The position numbers and the translations under genes are program-made. A model generated the notes under the pieces. The model made no database searches. It worked only from the letters and a program-made list of their open reading frames with translations, and had not been told where the DNA came from. Shown one piece after another: positions 63,805 through 64,000 of a stretch of 64,000 bases of DNA; the first letter of the stretch is position 1; the number at the start of each line of letters is the position of its first letter. This DNA comes from Candidatus Omnitrophota bacterium (GTDB lineage Bacteria > Hinthialibacterota > Hinthialibacteria > Hinthialibacterales > JAKPRU01). The DNA is taken from NCBI GenBank assembly GCA_029570205.1, contig JAKQSI010000048.1:30050-94049 (forward strand), given 5' to 3'.

Positions 63805-64000
63805 TGGAAGTCTCCTTCCCTTTCCTACTGTGTCTTTGAACAACTCCTCGGAGCCGAGGTCTGTCTGTTGCTCTCTCCAGGAAGCCCCATCCGGCCCTTT
63901 TGGGGTGCGGGTTTCTCTGTTCATCCTGACTTGCATGGTCTCATCTCTTCAAGAAACCACTCGCCGCGATTATTCTCGCGATATCCAACCGGTCTCACCC
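63805..64000. other. End of window, no gene supported
   Basis: A minus-strand frame (63571-63936) covers part of this but is antisense to the transposase remnant and has no family likeness. The region could be more of the decayed mobile element. Nothing else is recognised to the edge. Confidence 0.35.

Noticed and set aside
63571-63936. Minus-strand 121-residue open frame near the window end
   Set aside because: Antisense to the IS1380-like frame, with no family likeness.
1-64000. CRISPR arrays, prophage, integrase or complete insertion sequence
   Set aside because: No regularly spaced repeats, Cas, integrase or intact transposase were seen; only small palindromes and one transposase fragment.

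Overview
The window reads as bacterial chromosome from an uncultured, Gram-negative-type heterotroph. The gene style recalls the PVC and neighbouring candidate phyla (Planctomycetota, Hydrogenedentota, Sumerlaeota). This is inference from family content: secreted sulfatase, heparinase, DUF4091, ThuA, exported Gfo/Idh-like and BNR proteins, DUF2723 and GT-C membrane proteins, SPFH, and a prepilin-like protein. No marker here fixes the phylum. Several genes start with TTG or GTG, and overlapping starts are common.

Layout. 0-2.6 kb: a XamI-like type II restriction-modification pair. 2.7-5.3 kb: alpha-glucan phosphorylase. 5.4-17 kb: a polysaccharide-degradation block (GH38 mannosidase, Asp-box lipoprotein, heparinase II/III-like lyase, Tat-exported sulfatase, CBM9/DUF4091 protein). 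17.7-24 kb: a TPR-HEAT membrane-anchored protein, a small surface-glycan set (CgeB-like glycosyltransferase, methyltransferase, WaaP/InaA-like kinase), an SPFH protein with an Arc-like partner, and a prepilin. 24-30 kb: tetrapyrrole genes, with hemL divergent from sirC-hemA-hemC-cobA/hemD. 30-42 kb: mostly secreted accessory proteins and GT-C membrane proteins, a dead HEPN/MNT module, a putative toxin-antitoxin pair, an M16 peptidase and ThuA. 41.5-45 kb: tilS, a flippase-like protein and a strongly degenerate LarC homologue. 45-54.4 kb: the conserved information-processing run nusA-infB-DUF503-rbfA-truB-rpsO-pnp. 54.4-63.3 kb: a broken secreted-protein gene, a VWA membrane protein, an ECF sigma/anti-sigma/periplasmic trio, a nitrilase-family enzyme and an SMP-30-like protein. 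63.4-64 kb: tRNA-Lys(CTT) and an IS1380-type transposase remnant.

How it works together. The 5-17 kb block could strip sulfate, cleave uronate-containing chains and trim mannosides, and the phosphorylase would handle stored glucan. The haem block supplies uroporphyrinogen III and precorrin-2/sirohydrochlorin; hemB and later haem steps are not here. The nusA-pnp run is housekeeping.

The most unusual features are: dispersed palindromic repeats that have been absorbed into coding sequence (C-terminus of a GT-C protein, N-terminus of TilS); a LarC homologue without its signature motifs; a collapsed HEPN/MNT locus that keeps both catalytic motifs in different frames; a gene broken by one nonsense codon and one frameshift; a BrnA-like antitoxin with an unrecognised partner; and an S15 leader hairpin. 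I found no CRISPR array, phage or clearly new multi-gene defence system.
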